Shown: positions 25,480 through 37,717, counted from the stretch's first letter. The stretch is DNA of 64,000 nt from Paragonimus westermani (GCA_008508345.1 QNGE01003721.1:1-64000), one strand, 5' to 3'. Notes: generated from the letters alone by a model not told the origin. Program-made: numbers and translations.

Positions 25480-26190
25480 TCCACTTCTGGCAGCTAACGA
25501 TTTCCTGTGGTCCGACAGAATGCGTCCGGTTGTAACCTCTTTCGAGTTGAAACAGAACCCCCCTATCAGTCGTCTGCTACATGAGTCCCATCCTACAAAT
25601 CGCGGGCTCACCACCAGTAAATTGAACGAACGTAAAACCATGGTCCACTACAATACACCAGCGGCTGACATTAGGCAGTATGTAGCGGATGCTTACGGGA
25701 AGTTTATCACGGCCGCTGACGTTGGGAACATCCGCCGCAAACTGAAGCCTGTGATGTCCAGAGAGTTTGTTATTTAAGAATGGTAACGGAACATTGGAGA
25801 ACCTCGAGGAAGTGCTGTCGGTGATCAGTCCGATAAGTGTGCTGTGCACTATGTGGAGGTGAAGACAACAAATACACGCATATCTGCTTTGCCCAGCTAA
25901 CGCAAAATAAACTGTGCTAGTGCTCCTCGCATGTTGCGAATGTGGATTCCAAAAACGGGACAAACAGGCAAACGTATGCTATTGAACGTTTCTCGGGCAT
26001 TCGAAGGTGGAATTTGTACCAGTTCCTAGTGACAAGTGGCATGGGACACAACCGACCGGTGATATACGGGTACGTGCGTAGTGAGAAGTATGCGTCACTA
26101 CGTAGGTTGTTCGAAAATGTCCGCGAAAGGATAGGACAGCACAAGAATACACTTAAATTTCAGGCTAAGCATATCTTACCACGTCGATGA
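25480..26190 (+). pseudogene. MULE transposase relic with FAR1-like N-terminus
   Basis: The frame at 25409-25777 reads FELKQNPPISRLLHESHPTN, then NTPAADIRQYVADAYGK and ITAADVGNIRRKL. This is the region between the FAR1/FLYWCH-type zinc module and the catalytic core in flatworm MULE-like proteins. A second frame at 25942-26190 reads MDSKNGTNR, then YQFLVTSGMGHNRPVIYGYV and LRRLFENVRERIG. This matches the first part of the MULE DDE core, with D as the first catalytic Asp. About 165 bp and a frame change separate the two parts. The rest of the DDE core and the SWIM zinc finger are not found. The intact enzyme would cut and paste DNA transposons. Confidence 0.65.
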
Positions 26191-26569
26191 CATCGATGTT
26201 TATCATATCCTACGATTAATTCCCCGGAATAGCACGAAATACAACTTTTCGCTATTTTCTATTGATCACAGAGCGATTGAACTGTCGCACATTCCTTGTT
26301 TACGTCTTCAGAAAAATAGAAAAAAGAACACTTACAGTGACCAAATTCAACGACATTGAAGACAGAAACACGTCACAAAATTGGAAACCGCTCTTGACTG
26401 TGAGATTGCAGAGATATTTACGGTCTACCGATTACAAGCAGCCAGTTCACAGCTGGCATAAATCTTGGGTTTTCTGGCCGTCAAATAAGTCATATTAGCG
26501 TTATCAAAGGTTCTATTCGTGATCAGTTTTCATTCTCTATCCTCAAAAATCACCCCTTGGTTCTATCTT

Positions 26570-27060
26570 GCTTCCCTCGTCAAATTTTGCATATGATGCT
26601 CAGATTTGAGCTGCCATCAGCACCACTGACGATACGGCTGTCCTACGAAATGACCCCAACACTCTATGCGACTGGTCTACTTCAGGTGAGCTTGCTATCA
26701 CTGCTCGAAGGTGCAAGGTTGTGAACATTCGCCGTTTTACAAATGCCGTCTACTACTTTGACGGCACACTTCCTCAAGAGGTCGTAGCTAAGGAGTGTCT
26801 GGCCACAAGGGTCTTTCATAATTTTTTTGAATTCACCCAAAGACGCTGCAGAGGCAAAAATAGTTTACAATGCTACAGCGTTACTCGAAAGCTGCTCGAT
26901 CAGTTTGTTCTATATTGCTTCGCGCTACCGTGTGAAAGCTTCGTCCGTCGACATTTCGGGAATGAAGTCTTAAGGTAGTCACCCTTCGCTTTGTAAAGAT
27001 GTGCTACCGAAGACGTTTAGGGCTTCCAAGAAAGAGAAGCCAGACCATTAGTTAAGATTC
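26570..27060 (+). pseudogene. LINE reverse transcriptase, palm-to-thumb fragment
   Basis: The segment reads FAYDAQI in place of the YADD catalytic block, then LYDWSTSGELAI, RRCKVVNI, AVYYFDGT and FVRRHFGNEV. The order fits the palm, thumb and C-terminal part of a CR1-like LINE. The catalytic pair is altered and there are stops. Confidence 0.6.
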
Positions 27061-27680
27061 TATACTCTCTGATATTCCGCTGGCGTGTGTGTTCACCTCA
27101 CTAGTGATGCTTTATATCAGGTGTTCGCCCTCACTTCTGGAAAGCGAACTCTGTTTTTATTTCATCACATCTCGGTCAGTCTAACACAGCCGACTGATGT
27201 TCATCCTGCATTGATAATCGTGGGACGTCCACTCTTACCTCGTCTGCAGACTGTCACAGCAGCATATGGCTTCTGGAACCCTAATTTCAACTCCACTGCT
27301 GTGAGACGTCGAACAAAACCAGCGTGGACCCAAAAAACCTCTGACTTTTGTGTCATTTATCGGTGAATACCAATGAAAAGAAGTGTGGTTTGGGGAGCTG
27401 GACTTATACAAAGGTACGAACATAAAAAGTTAGGTAACAACGCAGTCACCGAATCACTCACAATGGGCAACTCAGATTGAAGTGGAGCAAGAGCCTTGAG
27501 AAGACGAGACGCGTACGTGACAAGTGTGTTGTTAGGTTGAATCAGTTCCAACCAGTGAGATACATTTTGATTGGAAACATCTGTTGTGGGGTGTATATAA
27601 CGATGAAGGAAAATGAAATTGTGTACGGACTTCTCGAAAAGTATATTACACAACATTCAATGAAATACTGAGATAATCTT
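27061..27680. other. No gene recognised
   Basis: There are short frames only, such as 93 codons at 27085-27366. No motif is seen. Confidence 0.4.
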
Positions 27681-28390
27681 GTAGGACTTTCAGCAACTAG
27701 GGCAACATTCCAGAAACATCCGGACAGAAAATGACTGGAGTCTTCCAATAAATGAAAGCAAGTGTGAATGTATGTTACTCGGAGGAGACATCAGAAGCCC
27801 ATTTGTAATATTCTGGCCACAAGTGTACCAGGAATTACGGGAGTTGATTTTAAAAACGACCTGGGGGTTTGGTTGCCTTCCAGGTTACCCTCCATTTGTC
27901 ACAACAAATGGCCGCCGAAAAAGGATTTGTGACTCGAGATGATAAAAAGAGCCATTCATCGAATAGACATGAATGCTTCTCAAACGCTTTACGAAGTCTA
28001 TAAAAGGCAAGCTGTTCACATTGGTTCGAGAAAGGACGTACTCGACGTTGAACGTGTCCAGCAAATAATCAACAATAGGGTCACTGGGTTGAAGCATTAA
28101 TCCCACGCGACTCATCTAGAAATTCAAGATCTCTATCCACTTAAGTTTCGAAGACTCCACGTTGACTTAATTCTTACGCACACTCCTTCTTCGGTGCAAG
28201 ACTCCTGTGGCAGTTGTTTACCCCGGCACAGCACAATGGTCGAAGAGGTCACGACAAGAAGCTCCATAAGCTTCGACCCCGGACTTACCTTGGACAGCAG
28301 TTCTTTCCATACAGGGTTACCAATCAATGAAACAGCCTTCCGTTGAAAGTTGTTTGCTTCTTTTCTAGAGGTCGTTTCGATGTGTTATTA
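27680..28390 (+). pseudogene. CR1-like LINE, C-terminal part
   Basis: Pieces read INESKCECMLLGGDIRSPFV, DLGVWLPSRL, VLDVERVQQIINNRVTGLKH and HKLRPRTYLGQQFFPYRV. Each has a direct counterpart, in the same order, in the minus-strand LINE at 54356-55680 (for example NYSKCAHMSLGGDSRNLFV and KLRPRTFLRQQFFSYGV). Both therefore belong to one family. This copy has many frameshifts. It ends about 390 bp before the first host exon. Confidence 0.75.
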
Positions 28391-28775
28391 GGTATCCGCC
28401 TACCTAGGAAACTGTTAGATTAGTATTTTACTCAGTCTTTGATTCTGTCTGTAACCATCAAGAGCGTTGATACACCATGTTCAAAGCGACTATCGTTCAG
28501 GCCGGCAGAAAACCGACGGACGTCGAAACAAATAAACTGACTGGATCCAGGCAACCTGGGCCCTCAGCCTCGAAACGCTGTATAAATTACTGAAAATATT
28601 TGGAATTTCGAGTTACCCGCGACTACAGATGATTGCTTTTTATGTGACTGGTTTTTCACATGACGCAAAATGCAGCAAACTTACTGGATATGAGTGCCTG
28701 AGACTGAAAAACTTAATTTATTGTGTTTGACTGTACCAGTTAGTAACAGACGAGCAGCAAATCTTGTTTTTCAAG

Positions 28776-28956
28776 TTGGGTGTTTGTTATCGCGGTCATG
28801 CGCGTGGTGGCATTGGATCACCTCGAAACGTTCTCTGAAGATATGAGAAAACTTATAAAATGGAATAAAAAATTGATTTTTCTTTTGCGATATCAAAGCA
28901 CGTCAGTGGACAATCTTTTCCAACGGAATTACACGAATGAAGACCAATCGATACAG
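28776..28956 (+). CDS. Host gene A, first exon seen
   Basis: The exon has acceptor 'tgtttttcaag' and donor CAG|GTAGGT. It starts with one base of a split codon and ends between codons, which matches the next exon at 29769. The 60 codons read WVFVIAVMRVVALDHLETF, then MRKLIKWNKKLIFLLRYQST. The gene must start further upstream, but no partner exon was found. The encoded protein is not recognised. Hydrophobic and charged residues alternate as in helical repeats. Confidence 0.65.
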
Positions 28957-29768
28957 GTAGGTTTAGTGGATGACGAGGTAATTTCTACAACTCGTTGTGA
29001 AACACCTCATCACTGTTGAGTGCCCTCTGTCTTTCCTTTCTATTTTTATCATTATTCACGGGTACACTTGTCCATGTTCCACTGGACATGGGCGTTACCC
29101 TGCTAGCACCAATTAGTGATTCAGTTTAGGGGTAAATCAGGGCTAATTCCGGAAAAGTATTCGTCCAACCAACAGTGTGTGTCTATTCACATATGAGCCA
29201 GTATACTCCGTATTGATAAGCTACATGAAGTGCCTAACACAAAGGAATTGCATTGAACTCCAGGAAGTTTTCGTTATACCTATAAACTAGTTCTCGGTCC
29301 GTTACACTTGTTAGGGTTGTGTTAAGGATTTTTCTAAAATCCCTTACAAATCCCTAAAAAACCCTGATTAATCCCGAGAAGGAAAGGACAACAGTAGGAA
29401 TGTGGTCCCTTATAGTAAAGAGTTCAAGAATTTGGAAACGAGTTATACGTGGCGCCCAAAATGGCAGCATCATACTTCAACGGGCCTGAATTCGCACAAC
29501 ATCTTGTTCTCCTCTCCATAGTCGACACATGGACGTCTTTGCGATGCCATAAGTGGCGAAGGCTGACGAATGCACTATGTACTTTCGCCATCTCAGTAGT
29601 TGGTTAGGTACCTTCCCATCCCTTTTTTCTCTCCTTCTGTGCAGGGTTTGTTTTCTCTCTTTATCTTCGTGGTTGTGCAGTAGTTAAGCATAATTGTGAA
29701 CCACTGATGTACCACCGTCTATGATGAGGGTGATGATCTCAGGGGATATCTTGTCAGCATTACTATAG

Positions 29769-29891
29769 GCTGATGAAGTGGCACTACCAAAGTTAATGAA
29801 GCAATCAACCTTCTTCAACGAAATGCCAACCGTAACAAGGACATTATCAGTGTCAACCCAATATTTTAATCTTATCCTGCACTATGAAGAT
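29769..29891 (+). CDS. Host gene A exon
   Basis: There are 41 whole codons between 'attactatag' and the strong donor GAT|GTAAGG. They read ADEVALPKLMKQSTFF, then TQYFNLILHYED. Both borders fall between codons. A TAG in the same frame sits exactly at the acceptor, so the frame is open only as an exon. Confidence 0.65.
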
Positions 29892-30154
29892 GTAAGGTGC
29901 ATACCGTACAGACCTGGACGTTTAGTACGTCTCAATACTCCGAAGTTACCCCAGATTTTGACAGGGGATCGACTGGAATGTCGCAACTGGCCACGCACTT
30001 TTCGTCATCCCGAACTGAGTGAGCTAGTTCAGAACAGTGAAACCGTTCCTCAAAATGCTCAGTCCATCTAAGTCATCTCAACAAGAACTTATAAACCATC
30101 TTTTACACATTATCCTACATATCTTGCCAACTGTCATTAAAATTGCCAGCCAAG

Positions 30155-30471
30155 GAGGACACCAGTCGGTTATTTCCTGATAAAAAATGCTTTCTGCATC
30201 TCTTTGACCTGCTCGGGGAAGTGGGCTCTACGGTCCCCACGCAGACCATTTGTGAGTTTGCGTTCCATCTCACGGCCGCCTATGTTGCATTTAGTCAGGG
30301 GGATACGACAAAGTCCGTTCATAAGTTCTGCGACGAAAACAAGGGGAAATCCACTCCTGTTGTATCAGTGATGCTACTCCGAAATAAACCTCTTCTCAAG
30401 AGGTTTGCACGATTTTTGATATTTTTCCTCGATGTTCGTTGGGATCGCTTCACTGTTTTTACCCGAGCAGG
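30155..30471 (+). CDS. Host gene A exon
   Basis: A long open frame ends at the donor GCAGG|GTAACT, splitting a Gly codon that the next exon completes. It reads KKCFLHLFDLLGEVG, ICEFAFHLTAAYVAFSQG and NKPLLKRFARFLIFFLDVRW. The left border is uncertain. The 'gccaag' acceptor keeps phase with the previous exon. The better 'ttgccag' acceptor at 30149 would need two extra bases from an unseen exon. Confidence 0.7.
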
Positions 30472-30712
30472 GTAACTATCAGTGCTGTTTGATAGACGTT
30501 TTGTTCACCTTTTTCGTTCAATTCCCAGCTGAATACTTTATGCTTTTGAGTAGATGATCTCCGATTAGACGATAAAACAAGGTGCGCATGGCACAATTTA
30601 AATCAAGGCGGTTACTTTACAGTAAACGACAATCTTTAATGAAGTGACGCTGGTGATAGGTGACGGCTGTATGATCAATTTGCCTCCACGGTTGAGTTGC
30701 GCACAACGGTCA

Positions 30713-31240
30713 TTATACGACGCATGACCATCGTTTATGGTGAAGTGAGTCTGTGAAGTGCGCGTGATTGTAACAGCCGACCACCATTTTCAGTGCATCG
30801 CGCAAGCATACTACCCAGCCGCTTTGCCTCTTGTTTAGGACGAATTGTGCGTTCATATCATCAGCAAGCACAGCTGTGTCTGGGCGCATGGCTTGTCTCA
30901 AAAGATCAAAGTGGAAAGCGTCGCTGGTAGCATCTAAACTACCATCTGTTACAGCATATGCAGATATGACAAAACAGCAACGTTTTTCTACAGTGTTTCG
31001 ATAGACTTTGACTTGAATACTGAATCTGAAGACACATGGGTGAGCATTTACTGGGATCCACTCGAGTTGTTTCTTCTCTGTCTCAGACCCCACTGAAATA
31101 TCCTCCCCAGCCCAACCGCGCGATTCGATTTTACCATCACCAGAGACACTGATTGGGAGCCGCAAACTTAGCATTATTTGAGGACGAGGCCAAGTAAACG
31201 GCGACTCTGGTATTGTGGAGGCGCGTTCCGGAGACAGCAC
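30713..31240 (-). pseudogene. RTE-type LINE endonuclease domain, inside an intron
   Basis: A 175-codon minus-strand frame reads LEWIPVNAHPCVFRF, CCFVISAYAVTDGSLDA and TAVLADDMNAQF. This is the exonuclease-endonuclease-phosphatase fold of RTE-type LINEs. SAYAPTD and the ILAGDFNAQ catalytic block are the usual forms; here GDFN has become DDMN. The enzyme nicks target DNA to prime reverse transcription. No reverse transcriptase follows. It lies antisense within the intron between 30471 and 32361. Confidence 0.75.
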
Positions 31241-32360
31241 ATATCGAATTCTAGACTCAAGAGGGCGCTCGCTGGAGCACCTTACTGACCTACTTTCTGA
31301 AGATTGCAGTCGTTGAACGCACCACTACTTACCGATTGTCTTGGTTTGAAGAGGGGGTGGTTAACAGTAACGGAGTGAGAAAGTGAAAGTGACGAGGTTA
31401 TTTTGCCAAGCTAACGATAACTTCTGGTACTTACCGGCGGTCTGTGCTGTGAAAGTGGGATGACTTGAAAGACCTCGTCCCAAGTCTCTGCATCAAAAGT
31501 CTCACCCGCGAGAGGAATTGAGAAAAGTTTTTTTGAATTTCATCTGAGGCCAGTGACTCAACAGTTTGGTTCACTCAGCAATAAGAGCCTTGCCTAGCCC
31601 GAAAGTGCGGTGAATAAGAAAGCGCTGTTTATTCTGGTCACTGCTGTGCTCAGTGGAAACTTTCAAGATTACACGAGGTGAGCACCTTCAGGTCAGTATT
31701 CTGTGAATGATTGAATGAATTTTAAGCAATAACTGAACCATATTTTGCGTGTCCTGAATTGACTGATTATCATCTCAGTTCAACTCAACCATAGCTACAT
31801 GACCACCAACTACTTCAGTGAGATAAGTAAGCCATTTTGAGCATGAACTACGCGTTTTCAAGCAGATTACTTTTGATTAATGGTTCTTCAAGCAGCGCAA
31901 ATTGCTCCATGTACGTACACAGCTCACATCAAAGTGGTGTGTGTGGACACGTTTGACATAACTGGTCTGCCTACGATATTTACACTACCCCGCTGTGTTT
32001 TTGTCCCTCAGCATGTAGCCAAAAGCATTTGTTTTACCAGCACATAGCCAGGTAACCCATCATCCTGCTGGCTTTCATGTGACTCCTGATACAATGGAGC
32101 GAAAGTTTTTACTCACGAGTACTGCAGTCAGCCATAATCTACACGTGCATACCCGGCCGGTCCTTATACCGGCAAGGAGGCACTGTGGTCAGAGCTACTA
32201 CTTGAGAGAGCAGTGAGGATAAACAAAAGTTGTTCAGTTGAAAGATTTTTGGTTTTCACATGAATTTAGGCAGTTTTTTGCTACAGGATGTGCGTTTAGT
32301 GAGTATTGAAAATGGATGTCTTTCACAGTGTTTGTCCTAACGGAGCGACTTCATTCACAG

Positions 32361-32460
32361 GAATACTGTGGATAAAGATACGCATCTGACTGCTACACCC
32401 TGTTTTCTCGGAGAACGCTTGCACCCGGATGATTTGATTAAACAAATAGTTCCCTTTCAA
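32361..32460 (+). CDS. Host gene A exon
   Basis: The acceptor is 'ttcattcacag' and the donor CAA|GTAGGT. The first G completes the Gly codon split by the previous exon, then 33 codons follow, including PCFLGERLHPDDLIKQIVPF. Confidence 0.7.
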
Positions 32461-32850
32461 GTAGGTAGTACTCGCGGGCCTCATTTGATGGAACAAACAA
32501 GCTTTTTCTCTCAGTGTCATTGTCTGACCATCTCGAGGTTCTTCCCAAATTTACTTTGCATATACTTACATACGACCATGTCGTGTGTATGTTGCTTGTC
32601 ACTCAGCTTGACGCCGGGAAAAAACTTCACACCAAGTTCGTCGCAGTGCACTTGTACGGTTGACCTTGGGTAATGCCAACAATGAAATATTTGGGGCCCC
32701 AACTAAAGCATTCTGCTTCACCACGCCATGCTTTATGATAAGCGAAAATATAGCTTTACCCATGGTATAGCTCAGTCACTTTATAATCGCTTTAAATGGG
32801 GGATGGAATTTGGTTGAGCGTTTTCATTCGAATAAGCGCATAACCGCTTA

Positions 32851-32852
<2 letters not shown>

Positions 32853-32906
<54 letters not shown>
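32853..32906 (+). repeat. (ATT)18 microsatellite
   Basis: Eighteen ATT units follow a perfect 7-bp hairpin ATAAGCG...CGCTTAT at 32831-32850. A hairpin plus ATT repeat recalls the LINE tail at 18560-18726, though the surrounding sequence differs. Confidence 0.9.
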
Positions 32907-33776
32907 GGTATTCAGTACTCTTGCTTCAAACCTGGCATGGTTGCCATGCAACCTTGTCGTCCCCTTTTGGCAACACGATGACCGTTTAGTTTGACTTTTT
33001 CTAACTATGGATACGCTGTAGGCTATTTGTAGTGGGTATGCGCTCGACCCTCGCCCGCTAACAACTTAAGTTGCCTTTCCTGAAGAGCACTCGAAATGTA
33101 GTCCCAACAGGCATTGGACTAGAAGAACGCGTGAGGGTTTAGAAACAAACCGTATATATCCAGCGATGTTCGCAAATATGATAAGTAGTTAGTTATAGCC
33201 TAATCTGGGACCAACGGCAGCAACCAATAGAAGAAAGAGAAGCGCGAGGCGAGCACCGGCCCATTCGACAAGGCTGAAAAGCGCGCCATATAAAAATTGC
33301 GTGGAAACTTCGAGTGCGTTAAACAACGTTCGAGAAAGTCCAGGTTAAACGACCTTGAAGAATGGAATAATAGATGAATCGTTAGGAAAGGAACAAACAT
33401 TCGCTGCGTGCAATTAGTCGTATCGGGCCTTATATGACAGAGGTACACAGAATCACGCACATAAAACAGACAAGCAAGAAAGTACGGTTGCAGCCGGGAT
33501 CCATATAGAAGCCACGCGAACACTGGTCACTGTGTATCTGTACACGAATCCCGGAGGCACTGATCAGATAACCAGTATCAGATGACTAATGATAGAAACA
33601 CGTCATGCTATTTGTCAAAAAATATTTCTCGAAGTCTGTTTTCTGGAATCAATCGTCCCGAAATTCGTTTATTCTAACTTTGTTGATTACCGGAATACTT
33701 TCATAAAATATCTGTGGTACATTTGTCGAATCACTGGAACTAATACATCATTGCGTTATCTACTCTTTCGTCACAG

Positions 33777-33935
33777 ATTCGAGAGATTTACTGGAGGTGT
33801 TTCGTCGACTTACGTCATTTTATTGGTTTGATGAACCGGGTTGTCGATGTCTTTCTCCAAGGCGATCCATCTCGAAGACGCATCCATTTGAACCAAATAA
33901 ACACGAAACTTCCCACAGTTATCTCCGTGATAGAG
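33777..33935 (+). CDS. Host gene A exon
   Basis: There are 53 whole codons between 'ctctttcgtcacag' and donor GAG|GTAGGT. They read IREIYWRCFVDLRHFIGLMN, RVVDVFLQGDPSRRR and NTKLPTVISVIE. The phase is zero at both ends. The amphipathic helix pattern is clear. Confidence 0.75.
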
Positions 33936-34831
33936 GTAGGTGATAGGTTAGTTCGCAATTATAAATACCGAACACCAGTTCTTAGATCTACAGATGTGTA
34001 TTGTGAAATGCTAGTCATTCTAAGTCAAGTGTCATCAAATAGCTGTAAATGTTTGCGTGCAAACTTTTACGATTAGACATACCGCAGCGGGATGAGTTTA
34101 CTGTCATTTTGTTTGCCCACCGGATGTGTTTCGCCTATGAAAAATGCAGACGAGTGTGGGTTGCACTCTGGCTTGCTTTTTGCAGGTTTTTCCGTTTTTT
34201 ATTTGAACGATTACATCTTATCGTTTTACTTACAAAGCAAACCAGTTCCTCTCGCTCTAAATAACTATCTGGGTTTTGATTCTGCGGTGCCAATTTTGCT
34301 TCATTGAAAATGGGTAAATTATTTGGACATTGTTGTTGCTGTTATTGCACAGTTTTGTCGTCTTCCTCTTGGAGTAGAGGCAGCTGTGTTCACATCATGG
34401 ACTCTTTATATCAACTCAGCTCTGTACAGTTGGTAACAAATAGCTACACGAGAGCCGGTTTTATGCTTTGTTTATAGACATACAGTGGTTATGTACAAAT
34501 GAGCTGAACTAGCAGTGTACTATCAATGGCTGTCATTTTTTGTGGCCTAACCAACTATATGCAAATCTTGCTCTTTGAGCGTGTCTTGTTTCGTCGTCCA
34601 CCAAAAGAACACCTGTGTGTGTGTGCGAAATGGCCAGCTTGAACTTGGGCGCGAGATTGTAAGAAACGATGATCTAGCTACACAATAAAGTTGCCTGGGC
34701 CACAGTGCTGGCAAAAATCCCAATTGCTATGCTTTCCTGTTATAGAGAGATCTGACCTATGAAAGTGTTATATTTATGGTTGGACTGGATTTTCATCTTA
34801 TTATTTAACCTCATGAAGAATTACTCCTTAG

Positions 34832-34945
34832 ACCCCTCGAACTATGAAGATGACCGTCGAGAGCTTACAACTGTGCCTAAATTTCATTCAGATGTCTTGC
34901 AGATTATTGCGTCTAATTACTACGACAGGCAAAAAAGAAAGCTTT
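34832..34945 (+). CDS. Host gene A, doubtful exon
   Basis: An in-phase frame follows 'attactccttag' and reads MTVESLQLCLNFIQMSCRLL, then TTTGKKES. This looks like more of the same helical protein. No good in-phase donor exists: the only candidate, TTC|GTTCAA, is weak. A competing 154-codon frame covers the same bases at 34759-35223. The end coordinate is approximate. Confidence 0.35.
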
Positions 34946-35342
34946 TTCGTTCAAAAGTTGTCTTAGGTTGTTCTCCTTGTTTCACGCTCAAACTGGTATT
35001 TGCGTGGATCAAGACCAAAGATGAACAGCTTATCGTAGCAAATCGAAAGTTAGATTATAGTCTGCCTCCATCGTTTCCATGCTATGAAAACCCTCGTACT
35101 GTCTCAGTAATCTCGAACAGAACCACTCGGGCTGCCCCGATGTTTTTACCCTTTGTTGCCTCAGATAGTGGAAAATCTATACTTCTATATTATCGGTCAA
35201 CACTCATATGTGTTTTAATCTGAGTGCAGCTTGTGCCCTTGTCTATCACCGTATTCTATGGTGCGACTACTTTGCAGAGTTCCGGTGCAGATCTGCATGT
35301 CCATTAAAATTCTGCCATCTTGTGCATTTTTTTATTTGTCAG

Positions 35343-35399
35343 AAGATCTGCCCTTTCTTGGGTGTTGACTTCCTCATCCACCTCATGCTGTCCCTAAAG
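35343..35399 (+). CDS. Host gene A exon (57 bp)
   Basis: A strong pyrimidine-rich acceptor 'catttttttatttgtcag' and donor AAG|GTAGTC enclose 19 whole codons, KICPFLGVDFLIHLMLSLK. The phase is zero on both sides. Confidence 0.65.
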
Positions 35400-35866
35400 G
35401 TAGTCTTAGTTATTTATGTTTCTCTGCGCTGATTCTAAGGGAGTTTGTTACATTCACCATCTCCGTCCTGTGTAGTGTCGCTCCAGTAGAATACTTCCAG
35501 TGCGCGCATAACAGGCTCTTGCTCTACCGATTTGGGTGACCAGGCAGGCAGCATCTACTCACTGGCAATTGAAGTAGTTGGGGTCTTCATAATTTGTAAT
35601 CACGTTAATGCTTGATCACCACACGGTTTCACGCAAATGTTTACGGCCCCAGTATATAATGTCCGATAAGGTGAACGATCAGCTGGCATACAGAGTACTT
35701 GACTTAACCACCGCAGGCTGTGCAGCGTGATTAGTTGACTGATTGACCGCGCATCCCAAGCGCTCCGAAATGTTCACATGCGAACAGTCGCACTACTCAC
35801 GCGATCAGTCCATTTAATGTGGGATAATTGGCAGAGGTAGTTTTTGATCAAACACAGCAAGTGTGC

Positions 35867-36097
35867 TTATATCCTCACTGGAAAGAAAATAAGAAAATAG
35901 GATAACAAAATAAGACGTATACAAGCATTATATATCATTCCTTTGAGCAATAACCGGACGTGTTTTTGACGCCACAGATGACGTGATTTGGCAAAGGCAA
36001 CTCGTGTCTTTGTTATCCTGGCTGATATATAATCAGCGACATTGCAGGCTGACGAGGTGGTGCCACCCATGATTTCAACAGACGTCCTCTCCGTCAC
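35867..36097 (-). pseudogene. RTE-type reverse transcriptase C-terminal fragment, in an intron
   Basis: The minus frame reads GGTTSSACNVADYISARITK, TRVAFAKSRHLWRQKHVRLL and LKGMIYNACIR. This is the block after the RTE reverse-transcriptase core (usual form: YLGSCI..GGG...EI..RI.KAR.AF..L.HLWR). It stands alone in the intron between 35399 and 37134. Confidence 0.75.
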
Positions 36098-36592
36098 TTG
36101 GGCTCATTATGTGGGAAGCACCACGTTTCACCGGTACGCATTTGGGAACCGATAACCGAGTTACTGAAAATGCACGGTCTCAACCACTTGAGTCACACAC
36201 CCTGCGCGCTGACCACGCCTGTTCCTCTACACACCATTCATTGCAGTTATTGACAGTTCAGAACACCTGCAAGTGGTCAGCTGACTAAACTGTCACGTGT
36301 TATAAAAGCCTTGGTTGCACCGCCAATCAAAGCTGAGAGATGCAGGTTGGGGAGAAAGTGCATGTCCACACCAATCTGGAGGCGTTCCTCATTCATGATA
36401 TTACTTAGTGGTCTACTACTCACCTACATCCGTAGGTTGTTCTCATCTTCCATATAAATAATTAGCGTCACTGTTCTTTTCCATCGTATTTCCTTGCTTT
36501 CACTCCTGCGTTACTGTCAACTGCAATATCAACTCAAGCCAAAACCCCGTTAGTATAAATTTAGATGAGACCCAACTGTGAAAAGTCAGGGC

Positions 36593-36669
36593 TTCGGCTG
36601 GATTCGAACCAGCGACAGACACAGAATGCCTCAACGCGGCAAGCGCTCTACCAGCTGAGCTACGAAGCN
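36593..36669 (-). repeat. tRNA-like SINE head, copy 1
   Basis: On the minus strand there is a tRNA-like start GCTTCGTAGCTCAGCTGG, the B box GGTTCGAATCC and a matching 3' arm CGAAGCC. The part between the D arm and T arm is about nine bases too long for a normal tRNA with a short variable arm, and the anticodon loop lacks U33. I call it a tRNA-derived element with polymerase III promoter boxes rather than a working tRNA gene. An N at 36669 replaces the first base. Confidence 0.6.
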
Positions 36670-37133
36670 AAATTCATAAATCTGCCACACTACTTGTTAG
36701 TAATACCGTTAGTATAGTTGGACGTTATAAGTGGACGTTGCTGTGAGGACCAACAGCATAGGAATTATTTATTGCTTCTAACTTGTGGGTCTACGCACAC
36801 TTTTCTCCGTAATCTTAATCAATTTTTGTCCATCACGTAACTTTCCTCGAAAGGCTAATACATTTACTCTCAGTCCATGGACAACTGCACACTTCCGTTT
36901 CAGGCTAAACAGATCTCCAAGACTTCAGTGTGTTTCATATCTCCGGCTATCGACGGTATTATAAACTTTCGACCAGTATACCAAAACCGACTAACCATCT
37001 CATTAACCAGATCTGTTCATGTTTGTTTTTGTAATACTCCTTCCAACCAACATTCTTGAGACAATCGTATCATTGCTGTCAACCTAACCCGGTTCTCACA
37101 TTGCTTGCACTGTTTTCATCTTTCATACATCAG

Positions 37134-37301
37134 TTATCACTGGAAGCATTATTACAACTACAAGAAATTACTGACCTGCTCGCCAGCCGAGCACGTACTT
37201 TTTCATTGATCCCTTACTCGAATTCCTGCATGCTCAGTCTGCCAGTTGGGGGTTGCGACCGCACTCTTGATTTGTCCTGTTGTGGGGATTTTGGGTCCGA
37301 G
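37134..37301 (+). CDS. Host gene A exon
   Basis: There are 56 whole codons between 'tctttcatacatcag' and donor GAG|GTACGT. They read LSLEALLQLQEITDLLASRA, then SLPVGGCDRTLDLSCCGDF. The phase is zero on both sides. Confidence 0.75.
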
Positions 37302-37717
37302 GTACGTCAACACATTATAAATTGTGTACCTGTGATTACTAGCTTTTCAATAACAACAGTTCATATGTATGAAAGTCCCAAACCATTAGATCATCAAACA
37401 TGGAAACAGTTATAGGGTGCCTCAAAACTGCACACCAACATCGCTATGGTCGGTCATTTTAGAAATAAACCCGAAGATCTCTTCTTGACAAAAAATACCG
37501 GCATTGAGCTTGCACACTGCCTCTCTTTCTTGTTCGGCGGATAGCAAACAAGTTACTCTGATTCAAGTACAAAACGAGACTTCGAATATTTAAAGCACAA
37601 AAGAGTGTTGTAAGGTAGCTATTGGTGTGAGCCATGTACGAGATGGAAGGATAAAGGTTTATACCTGCGTCGGAAATTAGTTGTTTTTTGGGAGAGATAA
37701 TTGTGAAAAATCTGGGC

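Noticed and set aside
34759..35223. 154-codon plus-strand frame as an exon
   Set aside because: It lacks a usable acceptor and donor pair. Part of it competes with a different frame that better fits the phase of the neighbouring exons.
36593..36669. Functional tRNA gene
   Set aside because: The anticodon-to-T-arm region is too long, U33 is lacking and a similar decayed copy lies nearby, so a tRNA-derived SINE is more likely.
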